A stretch of DNA of 64,000 bases. Origin: Massilia forsythiae (GTDB taxonomy: Bacteria > Pseudomonadota > Gammaproteobacteria > Burkholderiales > Burkholderiaceae_D). The first letter of the stretch is position 1. Every line of letters starts with the position of its first letter. Shown here in pieces: positions 46,945 through 56,621 of the stretch. Both the position numbers and the translations under genes were made by a program. The notes under the pieces were generated by a model. The model had not been told where the DNA came from. It made no database searches and saw only the letters and a list, made by a program, of their open reading frames with translations. The stretch lies in the NCBI RefSeq assembly GCF_012849555.1, contig NZ_CP051685.1:4464001-4528000 (forward strand), in the 5' to 3' direction.

Positions 46945-47672
46945 GCGCCGCCTCCACCTCCACCGTGGCGGCCGAGGAGCCCAATCCGGCCTCGCCGCAT
47001 GCCGAACAGGTGCCGGCGCCGGCATCGGCGCCGCACGCCGAGCAGTTCCGCACGCGCGAGCGCCAGGAACTGGCCGCCACGCTCGGCGTGTGGATCTTCC
47101 TGTCGACCGAGCTGCTGTTCTTCGGGCCGCTGTTCTTCGGCTACCTGTACCTGAGCACGCACTATGCGCCGGCGGTGCACGCCGCCAGCCGCCACACCGA
47201 CCTGCTGCTCGGCACCGTCAACACCGCGCTGCTCCTGACCAGCAGCCTGTGCATCGCGCTGGCGGCGGTGAAAGCCAAGCCGGGCCGCGAAGACAGCCGC
47301 CCGACGGTGCGCCTGATGGGCATCGCCATGCTGCTCGGCGTCGCCTTTTTGGCGATCAAGGGCTTCGAGTGGCACAAGGAGTACACGGAAGGCCTGTTCC
47401 CCAGCGTACATTTTGCGCCGAAGGAGGGCGGCAGCCCGGCCCACGTGCACGCGATGCAGCTGTTCTTCCTGCTGTACTTCGCCATGACCGCGCTGCACGC
47501 GCTGCACCTGGTGGTCGGCCTCGGCCTGTGCGGCCTGGCGGCGTGGGCGCTGCGGCGCGGCAAGGCGCGTGCCGAGCACATCGAGCTGGTCGGCCTGTAC
47601 TGGCACTTCGTGGACGCGGTGTGGATCTTCCTGTACCCGCTCCTGTACCTGGCCGGACGCGCGGGAGGCTGA
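46941..47672 (+). CDS. coxC: Cytochrome c oxidase subunit III
   Basis: A 243-residue membrane protein. After a hydrophilic tail of about 45 residues come [23 protein letters not shown], whose Glu is conserved, [53 protein letters not shown] and the closing [21 protein letters not shown]. These are standard CtaE/CoxC motifs, and about seven helices are present. The stop is followed by the subunit IV ATG after one base. Confidence 0.93.
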
Positions 47673-47673
47673 G

Positions 47674-48030
47674 ATGGACGATGACAAGAAGACGCGCAAG
47701 CAGGACGCGCGCAAGGATGAAGTGACGCTGGTGCTGGTCTGGATCGCGCTCGTGCTGCTGCTGGCGGCGAGCGCCGGGCTGGCGCTGCTGCGGCTGGGCG
47801 CCTGGAGCGGCCCGATCAGCCTGGGCATCGCCGCCGTCAAGGCGGCACTGGTGCTGTGGTTCTTCATGCGCCTGCGCTCCAGCCACGGCCTGATCTGGAC
47901 CGCGGCGATGGTCGGACTGGTGGCGCTGACGGTGCTGTTCGGCCTGTCCGGCATGGACTTCGCCACGCGGCCGCTGCATCCGGCGCCGATGCAGGGGCCG
48001 GTGCAGCTGGCGCCGCTGGTGCACGGATAA
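47674..48030 (+). CDS. Cytochrome c oxidase subunit IV (prokaryotic type)
   Basis: A 118-residue protein with a charged N-terminus and three helices (LVLVWIALVLLLAASAGLAL; ISLGIAAVKAALVLWFFMRL; LIWTAAMVGLVALTVLFGLS). The VKAALVLWFFMRLRSS segment is characteristic of COX4_pro proteins. It is small, last in the cox series and probably stabilises the oxidase. It is the likely end of the respiratory operon; a lipoprotein gene follows after 16 bases. Confidence 0.88.
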   Translation: MDDDKKTRKQDARKDEVTLVLVWIALVLLLAASAGLALLRLGAWSGPISLGIAAVKAALVLWFFMRLRSSHGLIWTAAMVGLVALTVLFGLSGMDFATRPLHPAPMQGPVQLAPLVHG

Positions 48031-48046
48031 TGTGGACCCGACAGCG

Positions 48047-48691
48047 ATGAATCGGCGTTCACTCATGGCCGCGCTGGCCTCGGCGGGCATCGCTGGCTGC
48101 ACCAGGCCGGACTATGCCGGCACGGTGCGACTGACCGAAGGCAATCGCGTGGTCGAACTACGGATTCCGGTCGCGTACTTTACCGGCTACGATCCCAAGC
48201 CGGACATGCCGTTCGTTTGGGTCTATTTTTCCTATCCGGATTTGCGGCCGGAGGCTTTCCCGGGCGATACCGGCAACGTCATCGCGCTCCTCATCGAAAA
48301 TATCGGCATGCAAAGGACGCGCGCCGAATTCGCGTTCGGCAGGAGCGGCCTGCAGGTCGAAGCGCAGGATTTGCCATTGAATGCGCAAGCCGACATGGCT
48401 TCGCTGCGCCGCTTGCAGGGGCCGGTGCACAAGGGAGAAGTATCGGAAGAAGTGTTTGCACTGACGGCACAAGGGCACATCATCCGTTATTCGACTACCG
48501 ACGGCATGAACGCGAGTGCCGATCGGCGCTATTCGGACGCCATCGAGTTGTGTTATGTCTTGCATCCCGGCTTGCTGGCCCACAAGGCGTCGGTCGACCA
48601 GGCCGTGACAGCCCTGGTCGATGGTTTCCTGGACAAAAATGCGCGTCCGTTTCATGCGCGCATGGCGGTGCGTACTTTCACGAGTGCGTAG
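48047..48691 (+). CDS. Hypothetical lipoprotein
   Basis: A 214-residue protein with a short signal and lipobox (MAALASAGIAGC). The mature part (TVRLTEGNRVVELRIPVAYF, VWVYFSYPDLRPEAFPGD) looks like beta-rich secreted sequence. No family was recognised. ATG 48047 is used; a GTG at 48032 would add five residues. Codon use is somewhat less GC-biased than in the operon before it. Its last 40 bases overlap an antisense NADAR remnant. Confidence 0.7.
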   Translation: MNRRSLMAALASAGIAGCTRPDYAGTVRLTEGNRVVELRIPVAYFTGYDPKPDMPFVWVYFSYPDLRPEAFPGDTGNVIALLIENIGMQRTRAEFAFGRSGLQVEAQDLPLNAQADMASLRRLQGPVHKGEVSEEVFALTAQGHIIRYSTTDGMNASADRRYSDAIELCYVLHPGLLAHKASVDQAVTALVDGFLDKNARPFHARMAVRTFTSA

Positions 48692-48861
48692 CCGAGCAGG
48701 TTGCGCTCTTGCCATTCGCGCGGCGATACGGTCTTCGCCGCCTGTCCTTCCAGCCCGATGTCACAGACGGCATCTACCGGGTTGGCTTCTACCAGCACGT
48801 CGTCGCCGGTCGACAGCAGGAACCGGTGCAGGTACCGGTGATTCAATCGATCCGCGCTCAT
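48652..48861 (-). pseudogene. C-terminal remnant of a NADAR (YbiA-like) gene
   Basis: A 69-codon frame encodes FLLSTGDDVLVEANPVDAVC, then DIGLEGQAAK and ERNLLGYALVKVR. This matches the C-terminal third of NADAR-family proteins (LLATGD..LVEASP.D..WGIGL..NLLG.ALM.VR pattern), N-glycosidases of riboflavin precursors or of ADP-ribose derivatives. The N-terminal two-thirds is missing; the sequence upstream on this strand has a stop and unrelated reading. The Trp of the usual WGIGL is replaced. Best read as a decayed fragment. Confidence 0.6.
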
Positions 48862-49004
48862 GGCCAGCCCCGCGTAAATATTGCGTCCGCATTCAATCGT
48901 ACAGCATGCGAAGCCGCGCAGTGCCAGAATGGTAACGGACGCGCCGAGGCATGTTCTTTCCAGCGGCGCTGCCTTTTCCCGTCAACACATTCGTGAGGAA
49001 TCGA
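48692..49004. other. 313-bp region without an intact gene
   Basis: The first part carries most of the NADAR remnant on the minus strand. From 48862 to 49004 no gene is seen; a promoter for the plus-strand carboxymuconolactone decarboxylase-like gene is expected here but no clear boxes were found. Confidence 0.4.
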
Positions 49005-49571
49005 TTGCGCCTGCCACTCATCCCCCCGGCCGAACTCAACGCCGAACAACGGCCCTTGTACGACGAAATGCGCAAGGGTATCGCCAGCAACTTCAACGCC
49101 TTCAAGGTCGAGCGCGAGGACGGGGCCCTGATGGGCCCGTGGAATCCGTGGCTGCACGAGCCCGCGATCGGCAAGGCGATCTGGGATTTGACCCTGGCGA
49201 TGACCGCCAATGCCGCCTTGCCCGACAACGTGCGCCAGATCGCCATCCTGGTGGTGGGCGCGCGCTACAACGCCGCCTACGAGCTGTACGCGCACGTGGC
49301 GGTGGCCGAGCACGAGGGCATGTCGCCCGAGCGCCTGGCCGCGCTGGTGGCGGGCGTCAAGCCGACCGACCTGAGCAAGGAAGAAAACGTCGCCTTCGAC
49401 TTTTCCCACGCGCTGGCGCGCGGCGGCGTGCTGCCGGAGCCGCTGTACCGGCTGGCGCTGGGCACCTTCGGCCAGCACGCCACCAACGAGCTGATCTACC
49501 TGGTCGGGCTGTACGCGCTGGTGTCGACCACGCTGAACGGCTTCAACGTGCCGGTGCCGGAACGTGAATAG
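49005..49571 (+). CDS. Carboxymuconolactone decarboxylase/AhpD-like protein
   Basis: A 188-residue helical protein. LPLIPPAELNAEQRPLYDEM and AILVVGARYNAAYELYAHVA are typical of this CMD subgroup; NELIYLVGLYALVSTTLNGF ends the domain. The redox CxxC of AhpD proper is absent, while the Tyr-Glu and downstream His of the decarboxylase-like branch are kept. TTG 49005 is proposed because GAGG precedes it and homologues start near MRLPLIP; ATG 48951 and GTG 48993 are in-frame alternatives. The next gene begins 8 bases before its stop. The substrate is unknown. Confidence 0.8.
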   Translation: MRLPLIPPAELNAEQRPLYDEMRKGIASNFNAFKVEREDGALMGPWNPWLHEPAIGKAIWDLTLAMTANAALPDNVRQIAILVVGARYNAAYELYAHVAVAEHEGMSPERLAALVAGVKPTDLSKEENVAFDFSHALARGGVLPEPLYRLALGTFGQHATNELIYLVGLYALVSTTLNGFNVPVPERE

Positions 49572-50775
49572 ACGCGACGACAGCGTATTGCACGAGGGAC
49601 GGCGCGCGCCCGCCGAGCCGCCCCGTCCGTGCGCCACCGATTTCCAGAGCATCGCGCTGGTGCTGCAGGGCGGCGGCGCGCTCGGCGCCTACCAGGCCGG
49701 CGTGTACGAGCGCATGCTGGAGCAGGGCATCGAGCCGACCTGGATCTCGGGCATCTCGATCGGCGCCATCAACAGCGCCATCATCGCCGGCAACCCGCGC
49801 GCGCAACGGGTGGCGCGCCTGCGCGAGTTCTGGGAAGGCGTCAGCGCCGCCGGCGACGGCGTGCTGGGCGACCAGTGGAACGCCCTGGCGCTGGCCGACG
49901 TCTGGCGCGCCTGGCTGAACCAGGCCGCCGCCGGGCGCGTGCTGGTGCAGGGCGTGCCCGGCTTCTTCGAGCCGCGCCTGCCGCCGCCCTACCTGGCGCC
50001 GTTCGGCAGCGGCGCCACCAGCTACTACGACACCGCGCCGCTGCGCGCCACGCTCGAGCGCCTGGTCGATTTCGAGCGCATCAACGCGCGCGAGACGCGC
50101 CTGAGCATCGGCGCGGTGAATGTCCGCACCGGCAACTTCGCCTACTTCGACAACGCCGCCGACCGCATCGGTCCCGAGCACATCATGGCCAGCGGCGCGC
50201 TGCCGCCCGGCTTCGACGCGGTCGAGATCGACGGCGAGCGCTACTGGGACGGCGGCATGGTGTCCAACACGCCGCTCGACTGGGTGCTGTCCTCGCGCGC
50301 GCGCCTGGATACGCTGGTGTTCCAGGTCGACCTGTGGAGCGCGCGCGGCGAGGTGCCGAGCGACTTGGCCGGCGTGGCCACGCGCATGAAGGAAATCCAG
50401 TACTCGAGCCGCACGCGCAGCGCCACCGATGCCTTCCGCCGCACCGAAAAGCTGCGCACCGCGTTCAACGAACTGCTGGCGCAGATGCCGCCGGCGCTGG
50501 CCGCCACGCCGCAGGCGCGCCTGCTGGCCGAGGCGTCCGGCCCGGCGTTGTACGGCATCGTCGAGCTGGTGTACCGCTCGCCGACCTACGAAGGCCAGTG
50601 CAAGGACTTCGAGTTCTCGCGCCGCACCATGAACGACCACTGGCAGGCCGGCTATGCCGACGCCGCCAGGACGCTGGCGCACGACGAGATCTTCCGGCTG
50701 CCCGCCGCCGCCGACAATCCGGCCGTCTACGATTTCCTGACGGCGCCGGCGCAGCCACTCCCTCAACCCGCATGA
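49564..50775 (+). CDS. Patatin-like phospholipase (DUF3734)
   Basis: A 403-residue acyl hydrolase with a Ser-Asp dyad. LVLQGGGALGAYQAGVYE provides the oxyanion hole, GISIGAINSAI the GxSxG nucleophile, and YWDGGMVSNTP the Asp of DGG. The C-terminal DUF3734 region follows (FQVDLWSARGEVP, IQYSSRTRS, YRSPTYEGQCKDFEFSR). The start is GTG 49564. The patatin plus 3-hydroxybutyrate dehydrogenase pairing is common in Burkholderiales and suggests a link to polyhydroxybutyrate or lipid turnover, inferred. Confidence 0.88.
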   Translation: MNRRDDSVLHEGRRAPAEPPRPCATDFQSIALVLQGGGALGAYQAGVYERMLEQGIEPTWISGISIGAINSAIIAGNPRAQRVARLREFWEGVSAAGDGVLGDQWNALALADVWRAWLNQAAAGRVLVQGVPGFFEPRLPPPYLAPFGSGATSYYDTAPLRATLERLVDFERINARETRLSIGAVNVRTGNFAYFDNAADRIGPEHIMASGALPPGFDAVEIDGERYWDGGMVSNTPLDWVLSSRARLDTLVFQVDLWSARGEVPSDLAGVATRMKEIQYSSRTRSATDAFRRTEKLRTAFNELLAQMPPALAATPQARLLAEASGPALYGIVELVYRSPTYEGQCKDFEFSRRTMNDHWQAGYADAARTLAHDEIFRLPAAADNPAVYDFLTAPAQPLPQPA

Positions 50776-50796
50776 ACCAAGCTACAAGGAACCGAC

Positions 50797-51579
50797 ATGA
50801 ATTTGAATGACAAGGTCGCCGTCGTCACCGGCGCCGCCAGCGGCATCGGCAAGCAGATCGCCAGGACCTACTTCGACAACGGCGCCAAGGTCGCCATCGC
50901 CGACCTCGACCTGGCCGCGGCGCAGGCGGCGGCGCGCGAACTCGACCCGTCCGGCGAGCGCGCGCTGGCGGTGGCGATGGACGTCACCAGCGAGGAGCAG
51001 GTCGAGGCCGGCATCGCCGCGGTGGCGGCCAAGTTCGGCGGCATCGACGTGCTGGTCTCGAACGCCGGCATCCAGATCGTCAACCCGGTCGAGTCGTTCG
51101 ACTTCGGCGCCTGGAAGAAGATGCTGGCGATCCACCTGGACGGCGCCTTCCTCACCACGCGCGCCTGCCTGAAGCTGATGTATGCGCAGGGCCGCGGCGG
51201 CAGCGTCATCTACATGGGATCGGTGCACTCGAAGGAAGCCTCGAAACTCAAGGCACCGTACGTGACGGCCAAGCACGGCCTGGTCGGCCTGGCCAAGACG
51301 GTGGCCAAGGAAGGCGCCGCGCACGGCGTGCGCGCCAACGTGATCTGCCCGGGCTTCGTGCGCACGCCGCTGGTGGAAAAGCAGATTCCCGAGCAGGCCA
51401 GGGAACTGGGCATCAGCGAGGACGAGGTGGTCAAGAACGTGATGCTGAAGGATACCGTCGACGGCGAATTCACCACCGTCGACGACGTCGCCCAGACCGC
51501 GCTGTTCCTGGCGGCGTTCCCGACCAACGCGCTGACCGGGCAATCGATCGTGGTCAGCCACGGCTGGTTCATGCAATGA
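50797..51579 (+). CDS. bdhA: 3-hydroxybutyrate dehydrogenase (SDR family)
   Basis: A 260-residue NAD-dependent short-chain dehydrogenase oxidising (R)-3-hydroxybutyrate to acetoacetate. TGAASGIG at 11-18 binds NAD, NAGIQ follows at about 90, and the catalytic set is Ser in GSVHSKEA plus [27 protein letters not shown] and the C-terminal HGWFMQ are diagnostic of the hydroxybutyrate branch. It starts 21 bases after the patatin gene and is cotranscribed with it. Confidence 0.9.
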   Translation: MNLNDKVAVVTGAASGIGKQIARTYFDNGAKVAIADLDLAAAQAAARELDPSGERALAVAMDVTSEEQVEAGIAAVAAKFGGIDVLVSNAGIQIVNPVESFDFGAWKKMLAIHLDGAFLTTRACLKLMYAQGRGGSVIYMGSVHSKEASKLKAPYVTAKHGLVGLAKTVAKEGAAHGVRANVICPGFVRTPLVEKQIPEQARELGISEDEVVKNVMLKDTVDGEFTTVDDVAQTALFLAAFPTNALTGQSIVVSHGWFMQ

Positions 51580-51617
51580 CGTGATCGAAGGACCGGGCCG
51601 CGGCCCAGTCCCGGCGA

Positions 51618-51640
51618 GGCGGCGCCATGCCGGCGCCGCC
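51618..51640. terminator. Strong GC hairpin between convergent bdhA and receptor genes
   Basis: GGCGGCGCC and GGCGCCGCC form a 9-bp perfect stem with a 5-base loop. A second GC palindrome (GGGCCGCGGCCC) lies just before it near 51595. Position between two convergent genes suits a bidirectional terminator, although no T-runs are present. Confidence 0.4.
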
Positions 51641-51647
51641 GTGCGGA

Positions 51648-54452
51648 TCACAGCGTGTAGCTGGCCGCGAAGCCGAACTTGCGCAACTGCGGATTCGACG
51701 TGTAGCCGTCGCGCCAGCGGATCGGAATATCCTTGTCGGCGATATTGTCGACGTAGAAATTCAGGCGCACGTGGTGGATGCCGCTGTAGGTCAGGCTGTA
51801 GTCGAAGGTGGTGTTGGTGCCCACGCGCTCGCAGTTGGCCAGGTATTCGGCGGCGACTTTTTGCGTGGCGCAGTAGGTCGGCGACGAGATGCTGTTGTTG
51901 CTGTAGCCGCTGGAAAAGTTCCCGGTCAGGCCATGGTCCCAGTCGCCGTGCTTGACGTAGGCGCGCGCGCGCAACTTCAGGCGCGAGCCGACGTCGTAGG
52001 TGCCGCTTTCGTTCGGATAGTAGGCGTTGTTGGCCACGTTGAATTCCTGGAACTTCCACAGGTAGTTACCGTCCAGCTTCAGGCGCACGTCGACGCCGGC
52101 CACGCGCACGCGTCCGGACGCGTCGAAGTCGAAGCCGGAAGCGCGCGTGCGGCCGCTGTTGACGTACGGGTTGTAGACCAGCCCCAGCTTGCCGACGCCG
52201 CCGTAGTTCAGGGTGTTGCCCGGCGCGTACTTGCGCACCAGCGCCAGGAACTCGTTGTCGTTGGCGGTATTGTCGACCCGGATCAGCTGGCCGGCCGGCA
52301 GGCTGGCTTCGCCGTTCAAGATGTCGGCCACGCTGCGCGTGCCGATCTCGTTGCGGCGCTCGATGAAGTAGTAATCGAGGGCCATGGTCCAGTTCTTGAC
52401 CGGTTCGAACACGAAACCGGTGGTGACGGAACGCGAGGTTTCCGGCTTCAGATCCGGGTTGGATGCGACGAAGCTGGGCAGCGAGGTCAGGCACTCGTTG
52501 TTCTGGAAGGTGTTGGCCTGCGCCTTGTCCGCCGTGGTCGCGCCCGCCGCGCCCTGCACCAGCTTGTTGAGCTGGGTCGCGATCGGGCAGCGGCGCGGGT
52601 CGACCACGCTGGTCGCCACCGAGCTGCGGCCCAGGCCGTTGCCGGACTCGACGATGTTCGGCGCGCGGAAGCCGCCGGACGCGGTGGCGCGCAGCAGCAG
52701 GCTGTCGCTGACGTTGAAGCGCAGGCCGAGCTTGGGCGACACGTGCGCCTCGGCATTGTCGGTCTTGTCGGCGCGCAGCGCGGCGTTCAATTCGAGGTTC
52801 TTGGTCAAGGGCGCCACGGCTTCGGTGAACAGCGCGTACTGGCCGACCTGGTCGTCCACCTGCAGGCCGAAGATGCCGACCAGTTCGCCGTTCAGCACGT
52901 TGTCCGAGCTCTTCATGCGGTAGGCGTTGCTGCGGATGTCGGTGCCGACCGCGATATTCAGCGGGCCGGCCGGCAACTGGGCCACGGTGCCCGACACGGT
53001 CGCATCGAAGAATTTCACCTGGGCCTTGCCGTCGGTGGTGCGCACCGGGAACATGGTTTCCAGCAGCGCGCGGTCGTTCTGCTGGCCGAACTTGTAGGTG
53101 CCGTTGACGATCGCGTTGGTGTAGCCGGTGGCGCTCACCGCGCGCGTGGCCTTGGTCGCGGTCGAATTCATCCAGCCGGCCGCCGACTTCCAGTCGAAGC
53201 CGGCGATGGTGCCGCTCAGCGCCAGCATCACGCGCGATTGCTCGGCGTCGGTGCGGTTGAAGTTGAAGCCGTCGCCGGTGTCCAGCAGGCGCGCACGGTA
53301 TTCGGTCGCCACCGAATACGGGTTGTTCGGGTGGCCGACCGGCAGTTTGGGATAGGAGAACGGGCCGACCATCTTGCCGGCGTAGACGTTGTACCAGACG
53401 CTGGTGGACGTGGTCGAGCCGCCGTTATTGGTGGCGAACGGCGCCACGATGTAGTCGGTGGTCGCGGCGGAATGGGTGATTTCCAGGTTGGCGTCGATCT
53501 CCTTGCCCAGCTTGAAATGGGTGTTGCTGACCAGCGCGTGGCGCTTGTTGTCGGTGGCCAGGCCGGTGTACGGCAGCAAGTCCCATTTGCACAGCTTGTC
53601 GCTCGGGTCGATGGCGTCGGCCGGGCAGCCGGGCGCGGCGACGATGTTGGTGCTGCTGCGATAGTAATTGCCGGTCGGCGAATAAGTGCTCTTGGCGTCC
53701 CAGGTCGAGCGCCCCGGCGTCAGGCGGTGCCAGTCCGGATAGTGGCTGCGCAGGTCGCCGGTGCTGTAGCCGTCGGTCTTGTAGCCTTCCACGCTCAGGT
53801 AGGTATTGAAGCCCTGCTGCTCCAGGTCGCCGTAGCCGAAGATGGCGGCCACGTTGCGGTTGCGCATGTCCTTGAAGTGCTGCGCTTCCTTGTACTGGGC
53901 GCGTATGCGCGCTCCCTGGAAATTGTTGCGCAGGATGATGTTGACCACGCCGGCGATGGCGTCGGAACCGTAGATCGCCGAGGCGCCGTCCTTCAGGATC
54001 TCGATGCGTTCGATGGCATCGCTGGCGATCGCGTCGAGGTTGGTGAAGTTCTGCTGGGCGCCGTCGGCCAGGCCGTACGGGGCGATACGGCGGCCGTTGA
54101 CCAGCACCAGGGTCGACACCTTGTTCAGGCCGCGCATGCTGATGCCGGACGCGCCGGTGGCGAAACCGCCCGACCCGCCGGTGGCGGAACTCAGGTCGGT
54201 ATTGATGGCCGCGGTGCTGGTGAGGATCTCGAGGGCGGTCGTCTTGCCGATCTTTTCGATATCGTCGCGGGTCAGGACCTGGACCGAGCCGGCCGCTTCC
54301 GCATCGGTGCGCTTGATGCTGCTGCCCGTGACTTCGACGCGCTGCATCGGCGTGGTGGGCTGGATGTTTTCCTGTGCGGCGGCAACGGCAGGAAAGGCCA
54401 AGGTCAACGCCAGTGCGACGGCGTTCTTTTGCAAGGTGCTCTTGTGCTTCAC
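51648..54452 (-). CDS. TonB-dependent receptor, substrate unknown
   Basis: A 934-residue outer-membrane receptor. The signal peptide ends at PAVAAAQE. VEVTGSSIKRTDAEAAGSVQ leads the plug domain, with LTRDDIEKIGKTTALEILTS, GLNKVSTLVLVNGRR and YGSDAIAGVVNIILR. The barrel ends in LRKFGFAASYTL. It belongs to the same oxidoreductase-like receptor group as the pectin-locus receptor but has no CAZyme neighbours, so the ligand cannot be assigned. Confidence 0.9.
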   Translation of the reverse strand: MKHKSTLQKNAVALALTLAFPAVAAAQENIQPTTPMQRVEVTGSSIKRTDAEAAGSVQVLTRDDIEKIGKTTALEILTSTAAINTDLSSATGGSGGFATGASGISMRGLNKVSTLVLVNGRRIAPYGLADGAQQNFTNLDAIASDAIERIEILKDGASAIYGSDAIAGVVNIILRNNFQGARIRAQYKEAQHFKDMRNRNVAAIFGYGDLEQQGFNTYLSVEGYKTDGYSTGDLRSHYPDWHRLTPGRSTWDAKSTYSPTGNYYRSSTNIVAAPGCPADAIDPSDKLCKWDLLPYTGLATDNKRHALVSNTHFKLGKEIDANLEITHSAATTDYIVAPFATNNGGSTTSTSVWYNVYAGKMVGPFSYPKLPVGHPNNPYSVATEYRARLLDTGDGFNFNRTDAEQSRVMLALSGTIAGFDWKSAAGWMNSTATKATRAVSATGYTNAIVNGTYKFGQQNDRALLETMFPVRTTDGKAQVKFFDATVSGTVAQLPAGPLNIAVGTDIRSNAYRMKSSDNVLNGELVGIFGLQVDDQVGQYALFTEAVAPLTKNLELNAALRADKTDNAEAHVSPKLGLRFNVSDSLLLRATASGGFRAPNIVESGNGLGRSSVATSVVDPRRCPIATQLNKLVQGAAGATTADKAQANTFQNNECLTSLPSFVASNPDLKPETSRSVTTGFVFEPVKNWTMALDYYFIERRNEIGTRSVADILNGEASLPAGQLIRVDNTANDNEFLALVRKYAPGNTLNYGGVGKLGLVYNPYVNSGRTRASGFDFDASGRVRVAGVDVRLKLDGNYLWKFQEFNVANNAYYPNESGTYDVGSRLKLRARAYVKHGDWDHGLTGNFSSGYSNNSISSPTYCATQKVAAEYLANCERVGTNTTFDYSLTYSGIHHVRLNFYVDNIADKDIPIRWRDGYTSNPQLRKFGFAASYTL

Positions 54453-54833
54453 AACGACTCCCGGGTGATGGTTTTATTGTTGGATCGCACGCATCGGCCG
54501 GGCAGGCAAGGTAGGCCTGCCGGTGATCACGGACGTACATACTTTTGCATAGCATTTCTATAATGCAAAGTTGTAAATTCCATTTCCGGGATTTATCGGT
54601 TACTTCTCGTTACATGTGTTGTGATTTGACTACAAAGTGCGCAGGTGCTTGATCGGATTCCGAATAAAGTTGAGCGTTTTGCGCATAAGCTGCGCGAAAA
54701 CGGGCGCCGAGTGCGAGTTTCATGCTTGGAATTGCTCGATTACGGTGGGCACAGGCCGACGGTATGATCGGCCTGACGGCTAGAGTACCCAACGTATCCA
54801 TGCTGCCGGAGGCGGCTAACGCCCCCGTCGTCG
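54453..54833 (-). other. 381-bp intergenic region with a perfect hairpin
   Basis: No coding frame is convincing. The AT-rich 54540-54610 stretch probably holds the receptor promoter. CAGGCCGA and TCGGCCTG (54752-54759 and 54768-54775) form a perfect 8-bp stem with an 8-base loop about 60 bases beyond the end of the TPP enzyme gene. It may be that gene's transcription end signal, but no T-run follows. Confidence 0.45.
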
Positions 54834-56621
54834 TCAGGATTTGTCCTTGGGCAGGATCGCGCTGAGCACCTGGCGCGCCACGCCTTTCAGCATCGAGCCT
54901 TCGCTCGGGTCGCCGTGCAGCAGGGTCGAGGTCAGGTTCTTGGCCTGCTCCAACGTGATGTGCGAGGGCAGCGGCGGCACTTCCGGATCGGTCTTGAACT
55001 CCAGCACCACCGGCTTGTCGGACGCCAGCGCCTCGGCCCAGGCCGCGCCGACCTTGTCCGGATCGTCGCAGAAGATGCCTTTCAGGCCGACCAGCTCGGC
55101 GAAGCGCCAGTACGGCACGTCCGGCAGGTCCTGGCTGGCCTCGAATTTCGGGTCGCCTTCCATCACGCGCTGCTCCCAGGTCACCTGGTTCAAGTCCTGG
55201 TTGTTGAACACGCACACGATCCAGCGCCCGTCCTTCCACTCGCGCCAGTACTTGGCCACCGTGATCAGCTCGGCCATGTTATTCATCTGCATCGCGCCGT
55301 CGCCGACCAGCGCCACCACTGGGCGCGACGGATGCGCGAACTTGGCGGCGATGGCGTACGGCACCGCCGCCCCCATCGACGCCAGTCCGCCGGACAGCGA
55401 GCACATCATGCCGCGCCGCACCTGCAAATCGCGCGCATACCAGTTGGCGCACGAGCCGGAGTCACTGGTGACGATGGCGTCGTGCGGAATGCGCGGCGAC
55501 AGTTCCCACACCACGCGCTGCGGATTGACCGGGTTGGCCGGCGCCAGCGCGCGCTCTTCCAGCGTCTTGTGCCAGTCGCGCATGCCGGATTCGATGCCGT
55601 CGCGGAAGTCGCGGTCGGCCTTCTGCTCCAGCAGCGGCAGCAGCGCGCGCAGGGTCTCGGCGCTGTCGCCGTGCAGGTTGACCTCGGTGGCGTAGCGGAT
55701 GCCGAGCATGGTCGGCGAGATGTCGATCTGCACCGCGCGCGCCTTGCCCTCCTTGGGCAGGAACTCGACGTAGGGGAACGCGGTGCCGACCATCAGCAGC
55801 GTGTCGCAATCGTTCATCATGTCCCAGCTCGGCTTGGTGCCCAGGATGCCGATCGAGCCGGTCACCCACGGCAGGTCGTCCGGCAGCACCGCCTTGCCCA
55901 GCAGCGCCTTGGCGGCACCGGCCTGCAGGCGGTCGGCCACGGCGATGATCTCATCGGTGGCGCCGAAGGCCCCGGCGCCGACCAGGATCGCTACCTTCTT
56001 GCCGGCATTGAGCACCTCGGCGGCGCGGCGCAGGTCGACCTCGTACGGCACCACGCGCGGGCGCGTGTAGCCGACGCTGGAGGTGACGCTGGCGTGCGCG
56101 TGCGGCGGGTCCTCGTACTTCTCTTCCTGCAGGTCGTTGGGCAGTATCAGCACGCCGACGCTGCGGTTGCCCAGCGCGGTGCGGATCGAACGGTCGATCA
56201 GGTGGCGCACCTGCGACGGCACCGAGGCTTCCTGCACGAAGTCGGCGACGTCGCTGAACATGCGCTCGAGGTTGATTTCCTGCTGGTAGTGGGCGCCGCG
56301 CGCGGTGCGCGCCGCCTGGCCGGCGATGGCCAGCACCGGCTGGTGGTCCAGCTTGGCGTCGTACAGGCCGGTCACCAGGTGCGAGGCGCCGGGGCCACCG
56401 GTGGACAGGCACACGCCCAGTTCGCCGGTGAACTTGGCGTGCGCCGCCGCCATGAAGGCCGCCATTTCCTCGTGCCGCACCTGGATGAATTCGATCTTGC
56501 CCTTGGCGCGGGCGAGGGCGCCGATCACGCCGTTGATGCCGTCGCCGGGATAGCCGAAGATCTTCTTGACGCCCCATTCCACCAGCCGTTCCACCACGAA
56601 ATCGCCCACCGTCTTGCTCAT
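54834..56621 (-). CDS. Thiamine pyrophosphate-dependent enzyme, pyruvate oxidase/PoxB-like
   Basis: A 595-residue three-domain TPP enzyme. The N-terminal domain has GYPGDGINGVIGAL and the catalytic Glu in QVRHEEMAAFMA, with STGGPGASHLVTGLYDAK. The FAD/nucleotide-type middle domain has VAILVGAGAFGATDE. The C-terminal TPP domain has GDGAMQMNNMAELITVAKYW and later NNQDLNQVTWEQR, the GDG-N-NN metal motif. It resembles pyruvate dehydrogenase (quinone) and pyruvate oxidase proteins; the acceptor is not determinable. It is a single gene, ATG 56621. Confidence 0.85.
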   Translation of the reverse strand: MSKTVGDFVVERLVEWGVKKIFGYPGDGINGVIGALARAKGKIEFIQVRHEEMAAFMAAAHAKFTGELGVCLSTGGPGASHLVTGLYDAKLDHQPVLAIAGQAARTARGAHYQQEINLERMFSDVADFVQEASVPSQVRHLIDRSIRTALGNRSVGVLILPNDLQEEKYEDPPHAHASVTSSVGYTRPRVVPYEVDLRRAAEVLNAGKKVAILVGAGAFGATDEIIAVADRLQAGAAKALLGKAVLPDDLPWVTGSIGILGTKPSWDMMNDCDTLLMVGTAFPYVEFLPKEGKARAVQIDISPTMLGIRYATEVNLHGDSAETLRALLPLLEQKADRDFRDGIESGMRDWHKTLEERALAPANPVNPQRVVWELSPRIPHDAIVTSDSGSCANWYARDLQVRRGMMCSLSGGLASMGAAVPYAIAAKFAHPSRPVVALVGDGAMQMNNMAELITVAKYWREWKDGRWIVCVFNNQDLNQVTWEQRVMEGDPKFEASQDLPDVPYWRFAELVGLKGIFCDDPDKVGAAWAEALASDKPVVLEFKTDPEVPPLPSHITLEQAKNLTSTLLHGDPSEGSMLKGVARQVLSAILPKDKS

